Assembly: GCA_032158295.1 (NCBI GenBank)
Contig: CM063253.1
Span: 1,953,001 to 2,017,000, forward strand
Length of the DNA: 64,000 nucleotides
Origin: Pycnopodia helianthoides
Lineage: Eukaryota > Echinodermata > Asteroidea > Forcipulatida > Asteriidae
Reading direction: 5' to 3'
The position numbers and the translations under genes are program-made. Shown here piece after piece: positions 10,635 through 22,300 of this stretch. The notes under the pieces are model-generated. The model was not told the DNA's origin, did not search any database, and saw nothing but the letters and a program-made list of their open reading frames with translations. Positions within the stretch are counted from its first letter, which is position 1. Every line of letters begins with the position of its first letter.

Positions 10635-11264
10635 TTGTTTAATCCAGCAATCCAACTTTTAAAAAAAGAAACATAATTAAATGTGTATTTTTTTAACAAA
10701 CATTGTATAAATTATAAAAAATCAACATTCAACATACAAAGTGATAAATACATACAATAAATATTTTGAGCGATACAAACAGAATGAACTTTTTCACAAG
10801 ATGTGATGTTTTCTTGGGGGGGGGGGGCTGGAGGGATGTGTTTTGTTGGGTGTATGTTTATTCCATCAATGAATGAAACATGATAATCTTTGCTGTACCT
10901 TTGTTCTAATTTCACCTTAAACTGCTTTTAGCATGAGGTATTTTTTCTTCATTTGTACTTGTATCAGACATATGACTTATCAGGATTCTTCCAGAGTTTA
11001 GAATTTTCTCCTGTAGCCTTCAAATTTTCTCGGGAAAAAAGTGAAACAGTCGCCAAAGGGAGAAAGAAATTGTCCACAGTGTCCTGTAATTTTGTATTTC
11101 TGGTGATGCACAGAGTCTGTAAAAACCTCCTGAATTGTATTATCTGAGAGGTTTGGGGGTCAAGAATAAGGGGAACCCAGGCCAGCAAACCACTCGAATG
11201 AATTGTTACATTAGTCAAATCTGATCCCTGTTGTATTTGGGTCTCTTGTAATTGAAGGTGAATC

Positions 11265-11629
11265 TTAAAGGCCCTGTACACTATTGGTAAGATCGAAAAA
11301 CACAAATGTTCACAGATTCACACATAACTTACATGACTTAAAGTAAGTAATGGTAGAAAGGGTTCCTTAAAATATTTCTGCCTGAAATGCTATCGTTTCT
11401 GAGAAATGAATAAAACAATAGTTTTTATCGCGCGCGCGATAATAAACTCGATGTTTGAAAAACAGAAAACACATAAGGACTCTTTTCACTATTTTCTCGT
11501 GACCTCAATGACCAATTGAGCTCAAATTTTCACAGGTTTGTTATTTCATGTATATGGTTAATCACACAAAACATGAACTTTGTTTGCGACCGTTTTGTCA
11601 GCTCTACCAATCCTGTATAATACCTTTAA
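11265..11629. mobile_element. TTAA foldback MITE (GGCCCTGTACACTA family)
   Basis: Starts TTAAAGGCCCTGTACACTATT and ends ACCTTTAA. The interior has an ATCGCGCGCGCGAT palindrome and the core CACTATTTTCTCGTGACC followed by TTTTCACAGGTTTGTTATTT. Nearest relative is 57734-58075 in the opposite orientation. Confidence 0.88.
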
Positions 11630-12341
11630 ATGAGTTACAAGTGAAGGTCTGCTCTTTTCCTATTGATCGTTTGAGGAGGCTTCCTCAAACGATTTTGATT
11701 CTTCAAGACTTTTTACCACAAATCTCTTCCGATGAGACAACTTTTTCTCATACTAAAGTTGCGTCGTAACTTTTAATGTTTAAATTCGATCCTTGTTTTT
11801 GAAACCTTTTAAGGGCCGAGTGTAATGGATAGAAAGGTAATAGGTGTCCGATGTCCATTACTCAATGGTTCAAACAACCTCCTCAATTTTCATGCAGCCG
11901 TCCTTTCCGACACGTCAACATGTGGCCTTAGCTACCAGACTATGACCAATGCATTAATGTCCAACCCCTTGATATTTTTTATCACTCATTTGGGGGGGGG
12001 GGGGGGGTAGTGTAATCAAGTTTACTAGAGATGTGTCATTTTACCTTCTTCTTGCTACGTAAATAGAGATCTGAGGTTATGGAGTTTACCAGAGAAAACC
12101 TAATTGCACGTTCGTCTTGCCGCGTCAACACGCCAGCGTGTGTTCAGCCGAGCTGTGCTAAGTCTGTCCTGCCCTTTGATGATGTGGGAATAGGAATGCT
12201 GCATCAACAGGGTTTACTTTACTTGAGCTTTGGTCATCAGATGGAAACACTCTCAATCATGGTCGGAGAAACCTTTGGTTCTCGGAGGATGACACAAAGT
12301 TTCAAAAACAATTCATTAATATGAAACAAAATTAGGGCATG

Positions 12342-12541
12342 CAGAGCTGCCAACATTTGCATCTTGCAATCAGGGAGATTTTGTACTATAATAAGGGAAA
12401 TATTTAGGACCATATTCAACAAAAGAGGGACAAAGTTTCCTGATCAGGGAGATTTTCAAAATTGCTCATCAGCAGACACATGGAAAGATTGGTTTATTTT
12501 TTCAGTGAACTTTCTGCAGATTTCCTGGAGAGTTGGCAGAT
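12342..12541. mobile_element. Foldback MITE, CAGAGCTGCCAAC family (second copy)
   Basis: CAGAGCTGCCAACATTTGC at the left and GAGAGTTGGCAG at the right. Shares GCAATCAGGGAGATTTTGT with the copy at 1948-2145, in inverted orientation. Confidence 0.75.
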
Positions 12542-12764
12542 GGGGCATGTAAAAAATACTCTATTGTTGAACTAAAGTCAAGATTCTTGACTAACTATCA
12601 AATACCAACTGCTTGGGTTTTTTTTGTTTTGTTAATAATGTGCCTCAAAAAAATACCTTTTTGTTACAATAATTGATTTGCTATCAAGAGTTCAAGCAGT
12701 GAATTATACAGAGTGCTGTCAATAGAATGGGCTAGTAACAACTTAGAAATAAGAAACAAAATGA

Positions 12765-13035
12765 CCTAATCGGGTGGCTGGGTGTCTTTCCACGACTTCC
12801 TCCTCTTGGACCCCGGTTCGAATCCCGCCGGGGGGCACTAAGTGGATTGGGTTTTCAGTCCCTAGCTGATTGTGTGGGTTTTCCCTGGAATAATTCTCTG
12901 GGGGTTTTCCACCCACCTCCAAAACTGAAACTTCCTTTTATGTCTTCTCGGGGTTCTTGGTTAAGTATAGAGATTAAGTTTGTATTTCTGAGAGTCCTTG
13001 GCTTCACAACAAGAATTAATAAATGAAAATGAAAT
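12765..13035 (+). repeat. tRNA-derived SINE (fourth type)
   Basis: GTGGCTGGGTGTC head and B box GGTTCGAATCC near 12812-12822, a pyrimidine-rich GGGTTTTCC body, and an AATAAATGAAAATGAAAT tail typical of SINE 3' ends. Confidence 0.65.
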
Positions 13036-14545
13036 AATTTGGCAAGGATGAAATAAGAGTAGATGTATAATCTTAGTCTATTGATAATAACTATATGAAA
13101 CTATGGTCAACATTTTGAGGGCAAACCAACCAGCACTTTCAGAAATTAAGATCTGAAAATGGAAACCAGAGATGACAATTTGGAACTTCAGAATATGGCT
13201 CTGAGTGGGAGGAGGGGCAACCCAGATTTTTGGGGGATCCAAGGAAGGTGCAACTTCCCTCCCATTTCAAGTTTTGTTCTTTTAACTCTTTAGTCCTGAT
13301 GTCAGCAAAACTAACGGACAAATAACTCTAAGTCCCTCATGACACATCTTTGGTCATTTGAAACATTAGTTGTAAGAAAACCATGTGCTGCATCTTGGCT
13401 TAATTTGATCAAGTTGATCATAACCATTGAAATGTTGTTCAACCACAAATGTATTTGCTGAGCAGGAAACAGCAGGGAACCGGTGACATTCAAAGTACAC
13501 CACAAAGGTTTTTGTTTTTTCACTGGTTACATGTTTCTGTTCATAGCAAGATGTTCCGCACTGAGATCATTTTTTTTGTGTGTGATCAGCAGAAGCCCCG
13601 AAGAGACGGATTTGAAAGAAAGAACCGATTGAGATAACGGATGACCCGATTTGAGATAACGGATGACCCGACAGTGAGACGGATGTCCAAGCCAATGGGC
13701 AGACACCTGTCTCTAAGCAAACGTTAACTCAGTTTGAGAGTCAACATGGACGTGTGTAGGTAGAGTCCTCACAGTCTTGTGGTTTCAATGTAGCCATTAC
13801 GTTAATGCATTACAGTGTAAATCATTGTCTTATAAAGGGAAAAGGTGAATGCACTCCCAAATGAAACTCCATACCTCGGGGTTCTGCCCACAGTGGTCGG
13901 TGCCGGGAAAACCCGCCCGGCACTCGGGATTCCCCAACCATCGCTGACAGAATTTTCTCTGTTTCCGACCACCACACATTTCCCAAATTTTTTAATTACA
14001 CTTGAAATTTCCTTTCAAAGGTTTTCAACGAAATGTACAATTGGGTGTTTACCTGTAAAAATGGTTTACAAAGCCATTAATTTTGGTTTCCAGGGAAACA
14101 GTTTTCCACCACTAAAGAAATCCTGGGCAGAACCCTGGTACCTCCATCTTTAGCTTTCCCTTCAACTTAATTTGCCACAGTTCAAGAGGAACGTGAACAA
14201 ATATTTCCTCTCGCTTTGATTTGTTTGCCTGCCTTTTTCCCTTGTGGCCCTCACTTTGAGTGGCCTTTGGCCTTGTCTAGACCTTGTGCACTGACGTTGT
14301 CAGGCCGCCATCTTGGAGGTAAACTGATGATGAAACAATGGAAACATACAGATTTGTACGCGCAGCGCACAGGAATCGGCCAATGAACATCTTCTTTTTG
14401 ACCTCCCGGCGAGGGCGCCCTACTCATGTCATGTGCATATGGTCTGTTGGAATTTTTTTTAATTTGAACTATTTTTTAAAAAAAAGTGAAATCTATGTAT
14501 ATTGTACTCAGTATTGAAATAGTATGTAAATTTCGGAAGACCTTG

Positions 14546-14728
14546 GGGCCCAATTTCAAGCAGCTTATGTTGATAAGAAATTTTCTGCTTAGCACAAATA
14601 AGCAGGATACCAGCCACAAGTGGTACATGTGGAACGGTATTTTAGCTGGTAACCTTATTCTGGTAAGCGTGACCTTAATGTGCTTAGCTCCTTTTTGTCC
14701 TTATAAGCAGCTCTATGAAATTGGGTCC
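14546..14728. mobile_element. Foldback MITE, GGGCCCAATTTCA family
   Basis: GGGCCCAATTTCAAGCAGCTT at the left and AGCAGCTCTATGAAATTGGG at the right. GCTTAGCAC motifs and TTAGCTGGTAACC inside are shared with 62916-63157 and a degraded copy near 34052-34205. Confidence 0.75.
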
Positions 14729-15244
14729 TGCAAATACAACAGAATTCCATGGCATTTGTGGTATCTACCTTGTCGCCTTTTATAAAATATTCCCAATTAT
14801 TCCTGATATCCCAATATTCCATACGAAGACTGCTTTATCAAGAAAACCAGCCCTTGTTCATACAGGAATGCATTTTGGGGGTTTTCATAATTAGTATCAA
14901 AACCATTAGGCATTCACGTTCCACCAACGTTTTATGCCCTAACACTTGACCAGAAACCTGAGTTTTTGATGAAAATACAAATTATAACAACTAACCTTTC
15001 AAAATAACATTTTAATCACACAATCACCACAACAGAATAAATAATCCTAATCGAGTTAAATGATAAATGTTTACCCTCCTTCCGTTTTCCATCTTAAAGT
15101 AACCCTTTTCCTGTGCAAGAGGAACATATCTTGGTGCAATAAATAATCTTTGGACAAACTTTTAAACATGTTTTCGTTGCTGTGCCTTCAAAACACACAA
15201 AACTATATTGAACTCAGTCTTGGAATAAATGCACTGCAATATTA

Positions 15245-15587
15245 TTAAAGACACTGGACACCTTTGGTAATTGTCAAAGACCAGTCTTCTCACTTGGTGT
15301 ATCTCAACATATGCACAAAATAACAAACCTGTGAAAATTTGAACTCAATTGGTCGTCAAAGTTGCGAGATAATAATGGAAAAAAAAACACCCTTGTCACA
15401 CGAAGTTGTGTGTCAATTCAAATATTTTACTAAGAAATTACTTCTTTCTCAAAAACTACGTTACTTCAGAGGGAGCCGTTTCTCACAATGTATTATACTA
15501 TCAACAGCTCTCCAGTGCTCGTTACCAAGTAAGTTTTTATGCTAAAAATTATTTTGAGTAATTACCAATAGTGTCCAGTGCCTTTAA
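15245..15587. mobile_element. TTAA foldback MITE (GACACTGGACAC family)
   Basis: TTAAAGACACTGGACACC at the left, GTGTCCAGTGCCTTTAA at the right, with the shared core GACCAGTCTTCTCACTTGG and AACAAACCTGTGAAAATTTG. Opposite orientation to 43389-43751. Confidence 0.9.
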
Positions 15588-15887
15588 GCACACAGACCGA
15601 CAAGAAATATCAGTCATTTAAATCAAGTTAAAGACAAGCTCATCAGAATGTAATGCAGCCCCCCGATCTGTGCTAAAGCAACTGATGATTGTTGTCAGTA
15701 CAACGGTCAAGTTTCTTCTCTTTTCTATAATCTATGCATAAACAACTATTACTGTCGAGTGATATGGTGCCTTGCTGTTCTAAATCATGTCTCTCATTCT
15801 GTGAACAAACCATTGCCTGTGAATTATTTGTCGTATTTCCCTTTTTGTAGTTGTCACTGATCAACTATTGTCTCCAAGTTGGTCTAG

Positions 15888-16200
15888 TCTCTAGTGCTAA
15901 TGCCTTCAGTTCATACTAAATAATGCCCTGAAGGTCTTGTTACCTGACTCTTGCCTCCCAACAATCAATAGACCTAGAGGGTCTGTAGGTACAATTGCCT
16001 CCAGCCTAATCTATTGCCCCGGACATCGTGCCCTCCAACTCTCATCTCCAGTCTAAACTATTGCCCTGGAGGTCTAGTTCCCCATGCTATAACCTGCAGT
16101 CCTGACTGTTGCCTCCAGTCCAAATACTACCCCAAAGTCTTGTCCCCTGTCAACCTCTAGCCCGATAGGCCCTAATGGTCTAGTCCCCAGTCTACCTCCT
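15888..16200. repeat. Degenerate tandem repeat over AGBL4 3' UTR and stop codon
   Basis: Irregular, diverged copies of a motif like CCAGTCTAAACTATTGCCC followed by TGGAGGTCTAGTCCCC (examples near 15910, 15998, 16050, 16116 and 16160). The repeat reaches the AGBL4 stop codon (16192-16194). No AATAAA or ATTAAA on the - strand was noticed between here and about 15600. Confidence 0.6.
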
Positions 16201-16371
16201 ATGTATATCTTTATGCTGTAATCTAAACTGAACCGCCATGTTGTTCATGCTCTGGGCACTCAGACTGTGGTTTTCATAGACAACGTCTGCTCTGTTTGAC
16301 TGGTGGTATTGCCTGGTCTCCGACTGAGGCCTGACCTCTGACCTTTGACTTTTGGATGACCTCTCTCTCCG
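16192..16371 (-). CDS. AGBL4: AGBL4 last exon
   Basis: 180 nt. The acceptor TTTTCTAACAG is followed by 59 codons beginning RRERSSKSQRSEVRPQ and ending QHKDIHRR, then TAG at 16194-16192. Frame agrees with the preceding exon. Low-complexity basic tail with little expected conservation, so it is less certain than the catalytic exons. Confidence 0.75.
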   Translation of the reverse strand, partial: RRERSSKSQRSEVRPQSETRQYHQSNRADVVYENHSLSAQSMNNMAVQFRLQHKDIHRR

Positions 16372-19300
16372 CTGTTAGAAAAGAAACAAATAAATTCATA
16401 GTTAGGGTCGCCAAAAACACCTATCAAATTTGAAAATCAAATTCCACCAATCCAACGAGGAGCTTAGGAAGATGTATCACTTTTAATTAAATCAACACGT
16501 TTGGTTCATTTTTATTCTACTAATCGTGTTTTCACTCGCCCAGTTCCTGTTAGCAGAGAAACAACAATGTTATGCTTACAATTATAAGCAAGACAACATG
16601 TGTGCTAGCTTGCCATTTGTTTTACTAGTAAATGAACGCAATTTTTACCCATCAACTCAACTTCACATGCACTGGCCACTCCATATCTTCTTAAATGCTT
16701 ATGAAATACGCCAAGTGTTTTCACAATTTTGTTCTGCTGCAGTATGCAAGAACAGCTTTATAAAATTGGCTTCTCTGGAAAAAAAAACATCCTAAAGCCT
16801 GTTTCATACTTCACAACATAATTGCGAGAGCAATTGGAAAACGGCACTTTTGTTTGCACCTTAGTGCTTGAATACTTGATTGTTTGCGTCACATAATTCG
16901 CTTTGCAGTAATTTTTGCGTGAATTATGAACTTTAGTTTGCGGAAACTGCATATGTTTTCTTCTCATGCTGCACCACGCCAATGTTTCATAAACCAAATA
17001 TTCCTTAAAAAAACTCCTTTTTTGACAGATTAATATTAAATTCTAAACACCCAACTGGAGGGAGTTGGAGCTGGATTATAAAGATAACAAATTCCGGTAG
17101 GATATGCCACATTTACACCATGACGGCAGAATGCAAATTGTGTGTGTTGGAAAGTTCAAATTTATCCCTTCAGTAAAAATGCAACACGTATCATGCCTCA
17201 AGCCTTGATGGTTGCATTTTCTAGATCCACCCATCAATGTTCCATTAGGCCAAATAACACTGTAGCATTTATTTTTTTTCTCTCTCTCTTCTTTTTTTTC
17301 CCATCCCACGTCCCAAACACCCTTCAGCCATTCCCCCTAAATACACGGCCTGCCTAATTGTGGTGATGCTAAAAGCATCAAGGAGGCATTCGGACATGGA
17401 CATGGATAAGACATATTATTTATCAGCTGCATGCAAGTCCAGGGACAGGAGCAAAAAAAAACCAAACTACTATTCGTTTTTTTTTTTCTTTCTTTTAGTT
17501 CTGCAGAATTTGCGAGCCCTTGGGCGGTGCATGATGTTTAGAGCGGTCAGTCAACTTGCTAGTTCTTTTCCGTACTGATTCCCAGTCTGTTTCTAGTTAT
17601 TTTCATGGATATTAGTTTTTAAAAAAACATGATTTTAAAACATTGAAATGTTTTAATCAGATTCAAACATATAAATAGAGTGTTTTCAAACATTGGAAAG
17701 TAGGGCATTTATTTCCTAAGTAATGAAAGGTACTTCAATTTGAAATGCAATGCCCCCCCCCCCAAAAAAAAAAATCACCATGTTAACAACAATCCATTTG
17801 CAATTTTGTTTCAAAGACTTTCCATAAAAAAACAACTTCATGATTTTTAATTGGGCAGATTATTTGGTATTAAGCTGCAACCAGAACCAATTATCATGGA
17901 AATTGTGTTTGTTTGTTTTTTCCTCACGAATGTGATTGGTACAAAGGATGGAAGAGTTCGAAAAAGATTTTCACCAAAATAAAAGAAAATGCAAAAACTC
18001 CCCCCTAGAGAAGCTGTCAAGATAATATCCTTAGTCTCCAAACCATGATTTGCGGCAACTGTACAGAAAAATAATAATAATTGAGCCGGAGGCTAAATCC
18101 CCGTTCTCCTCCCCCCCCCCCCCCCCGTAACATCCCATCCGCCCCATGCCAGGCTTTTGTACATCAGCGGCAACTTAATCCACTGACATAAAGGATAATT
18201 GCAAAATCATATCACTCAAGATAAAACGCCATTTGGGTTTAATTCCTACGAGCAAAATGTCAACTCAATCAAAAAGGTAATTTTTTATTTAAAAAAAAGA
18301 AAGAAAGAATTTGAGAAGAGATTTCAATAGGTAAATTAATCATCGCAGCACTTTGCATGAAATTCTGAATGGTTTTTGTATTGTAACATCTACAGGAAAA
18401 CATCAACAAAACTGAAAAATTCTCAAACGTCAAAGGAGGTGTGATTCAATTCATTCAAGAACTCTAGCGGTGTCTGTTAGAAGAAAACAAATGTAACTGA
18501 AAACACTTACACCCACTATAGTCTTTTGGCTTCAATCTTTCCTTCAATCTCTCTGTATTTGTTTAAAGAGCCTTTTTACTACACCCTCTTTAAAAAAAAA
18601 AAACCTTAAAAAAAGATGAATGCAGAGTAATGGCACATGAACAAAATTTAATGTTTTTTTTTTTGTCAGACACGTTGTTGAAAGTTGTTTGTGTTGCACC
18701 CTAAAAGAGGTTTGTACATCGGTGTTTTTATGAACAAGTGTCATTTGCAATCGAAGTATTTTTGTAGAAGTTTGCAAGGCTTTGACGCAGGTAACATCCT
18801 ACGATGTTTACTTCCAAAATGATTTAATTAACTAACCGTCTAAATCAACTACAACCCTGGAACTCAGTTGGCTTCAGGCCTAACTGAAATTTTATTATTG
18901 TCTCTAAATTTGTATTTATTATCTGTGGTTGTTTGTGGCAATGAAACAATTTGTTTGAAAGGAAATTGATTGACCCCAAAATATGTTGTTTCGTGTTTGT
19001 TTTTTTCAAAGAGGAGAAATTTGCGATATTTTGACCACGTGAGGTCCTGTGTGAACCAGATTTAGGAGGTTCAAAACGAGTAAAATGATCCGTTTTTTCA
19101 TTGTTGTCATTTATTATTTATTCGGCCATCGATACAAGAAAACAGTACAGTCAGTCAAGGTGATCAAACTGTAGTCGTCATGCAAGGAAGTTAGCCTTTG
19201 AAAGCGCCCTCGTGCGGTCAAAAACACAATCAATTGGGTTTTTCGGGAACAAAATTCCCATGCTTATTTAATCTCTGTCATACATTTATTATGCTGTGCA

Positions 19301-22300
19301 GATGATTTTATCACAACCTTTGACTGGAAAAAAAGAAAACGCAGATTTTCAAATGATACCAAATTTTCAATCCAGTTTTACACACAAAAAAATGACACAA
19401 ACAGAAAAAAATATATTCTTAACACTCTTCAGTTGAATGACTCTGCAGTTGCTAACCCACAAAGCTGAGATTCAGCAAGTTATTCCTGTTTCCCCCTAGA
19501 CGGTTTTAACGGTAGCCACCGTCGCTAAGCTGCTGGTCAGGATGTTCCAATACCGCAAAAAGATTTGTGGGGAATTCTATTCGGCAAAACCGACAAGGGA
19601 GACACAAGTTGCAAGCATCAATTTTTGATTGGTGCGGCGCACTTCTAAAAGCTGGGGCAAATTACCACTCAGAGCAAGTGGCATTTTTGGGGGGTTGGAT
19701 TTTACATTCTTATTGGAGATTGGGAGAGAGTTGGATGAAGCATTGAGGTCGTCTTCTTTTCTCTTTTAAGAAAAACACATTTATAAATGATGCCATAAAG
19801 CCCAGAAACCCAGAAGCAACAGGTTCAGATAAAAGCATTATTTTTGTACAGCAATTTACAAGGAGCCATTTTTCTGGCTGTTTACCTACCTCAAAGGCAG
19901 TGGATACTTTTTGGCAAATACTCAAGAAATACATTACCATAAAAACATATTTCGTAAGGAGAACCTGAGAGCTGCTGATAGTATAAAACATTGTGAGAAA
20001 CGACTCTCTCTTATGAAATTATGTGGTTTTAGAGAAAGAAGTAATTTCTCACTAAAATGTTTGGATCTGAAAAATGCTTTAGGCATGAAGCCTTTTTCAG
20101 CCATTTGAAATCACACGATTCTATGCAACAAGGGTGTTTTTTCTTTCATTATTTTCTTGCAACTTTGATGACCAATTGAGCCCAAATATTCACAGGTTTG
20201 TTATTTTATGCTTATGTTGGGATACACCGAGTGAGAACACTAGTCTTTGATAATTACCAAAAGTATACCCTGCCTTTAATCATTTCTATAAAATACCATT
20301 CACTGTGGTTTTGAATGATAGATAAACTATGCCATGAGGGAATGCATGTACACAGTACACAGTTAGTTCTGTGCACAGTTGTGCCACCGTACACAACCTT
20401 GGCAGTCGAATGGTTTCAAATGGTTGGTCAACTCACTGGAAAATGTTGCCAAGAGTCACTGACAGTAGGAGGGTTAAAATGGTCTGTTTGTACTTACCTG
20501 TGAGGTGTGGTTCAATGGTAGGACAGTCGGCTTGGGTTGAATAAGAGAAGTCAATTTATAATAGTCCATGAACGTCTTGGCAAGGTTACGTCCAAGCCTC
20601 ATATCTGTTAGTACAACTTGAGTTAAAGGAATTTGGTAAGAAAAAGCAACTTTTTTTAAAAGGAACATTACAGAATTGGTAAGAACTTTTTTTTTGTAAA
20701 ATATACTTTTTGATCACAAATTTACATAAAACTTACATGGTCTAATGATGATGATAGTAGAAAACATCTCCTGAAATATTTCTGTCTGAAATGCCATATT
20801 TGATGAGAAATGAATAAACTAATTTTCTGATTGGAGTTTATCGCTCAGTGAGCGTTTTATTCATTTGTTGAATCTATATGATTTCATGCAAATGTGTAAT
20901 CGGTTTTTCACTATTTTCTCGTGACCCAGATGGCCGATCGATCTCAAACTTCTCCAGGTTTGTCAGTTTATGTATATGGAAGATTACATAAAGTGCTCAC
21001 CCTGCCAGCAACTGTTTTGTAAGCAAAAACCAATTCTGTAATGTTCCTTTCAGACAAACTTCTTTTGCATTGATTTCGGCTTTGTGTTACACACTAATCA
21101 TTCAATGTGATTTACTATAACCATGTATAATGGGCTGATCCGGTGTCACACTCTACGATCAAGGTCATTCACCCTGTATGTAGTTACCGTTACCGTACTG
21201 TCTGTATTAGTTGTAGGACAGAGTAAGTGTGCGACGGTGATTTGACTAATCTTCTCGGAAATCTTCACGCTTTATCATGAAACTGTCAATTTGAATCAAA
21301 GTGTTTCCTTAGATGTAGTACAGAGAAAATCGTTGACGCAAATTGTCCGCGGTATTTCCGTCTGACATATTGCTCTTTTTGAGAAAATCTTGCTGGATTT
21401 TGATCGTACTTTGTTCTTCCTTGCTATGTGTGCATACCTAACTTGGACCATACAACCAGACTGCAATCTAAAGCACAACACTTATTGTTGCCATGACTGC
21501 CGTCAGCAGGTTTGTGAACTGGTCTCAAGAACGACAATGGAATATTATTCGGTTTTTACCCTTTCACCGATGTGTGTAAAGCACTGTATACTCAGTACTT
21601 CCCCGAGTTCTGTGAAAAAAACACACATTGGTGAAAGGGTAAAACCAAATAATATTCTTTATCCCCGGAACAAATTTAACATCTAATTAATTGTTGCGGT
21701 ACCCCCTGCTAAAATATAGGATTCAAACTGCCTCTAGCTACTGGGCAATCTCGGTGGTCTAGTTGGTAAGACGTCTGCTCTGGAATGGCAAAGGTCGTGG
21801 GTTCGAATCCCACCCAAGTAATATGCCGGTGGATTTTTTTCACAGAACTCGGGGAAGTACCGAGTATACAGTGCTCTACACACATCGGTGACAGGGGAAA
21901 AACAAATAATATTCTTTATCCTTGGTGCAAATTAAACATCTATTAGACAATTGAATAAACACAATGTCTTTAAACCCCTAATAATTTGTGCCACACACCA
22001 TTCAATTAAATCAATTAACAGCAACAACTGAAGGAACAATCATAGCATAAGTATGGAACTCTGAAAACAGGCTTGAAGACACAAGACCTCAATTCTTGTG
22101 TCTTTTAGAAACTTCAGCTCAATCGATTGTCAACCCCCTCCACACCTTCGTCATACTCTTCTTATCTACATGTACATCCTATTACAATTGCTCTTTCCTT
22201 TTCTTCTACCTTCACCGATTATTTCTGTCTGTGGGTTCGAATCCCACCCGAGTAATATGCCTGTGGATTGTTGTCACAGAACCTCGGGGAAGTACTGAGT

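Larger units (their letters stand above)
9270..15880. other. Convergent intergenic region between POLR1A and AGBL4
   Basis: No recognisable gene on either strand; open frames are short and lack family motifs. It holds SINEs at 10347 and 12765, a foldback at 10503, and MITEs at 11265, 12342, 14546 and 15245. The rest is AT-rich unique-looking sequence with homopolymer tracts, such as G runs near 10817 and 11992. Confidence 0.7.
16372..20497 (-). other. AGBL4 last intron
   Basis: 4.1 kb. Holds a diverged foldback (16790-16950) and a MITE (19890-20279). Otherwise AT-rich sequence with A/T and C homopolymers (C run near 18109) and no recognisable gene. Confidence 0.7.

Noticed and set aside
20606..20614. 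TACTAAC just before an AGBL4 acceptor as a branch point
   Set aside because: It touches the acceptor, too close for a working branch site.
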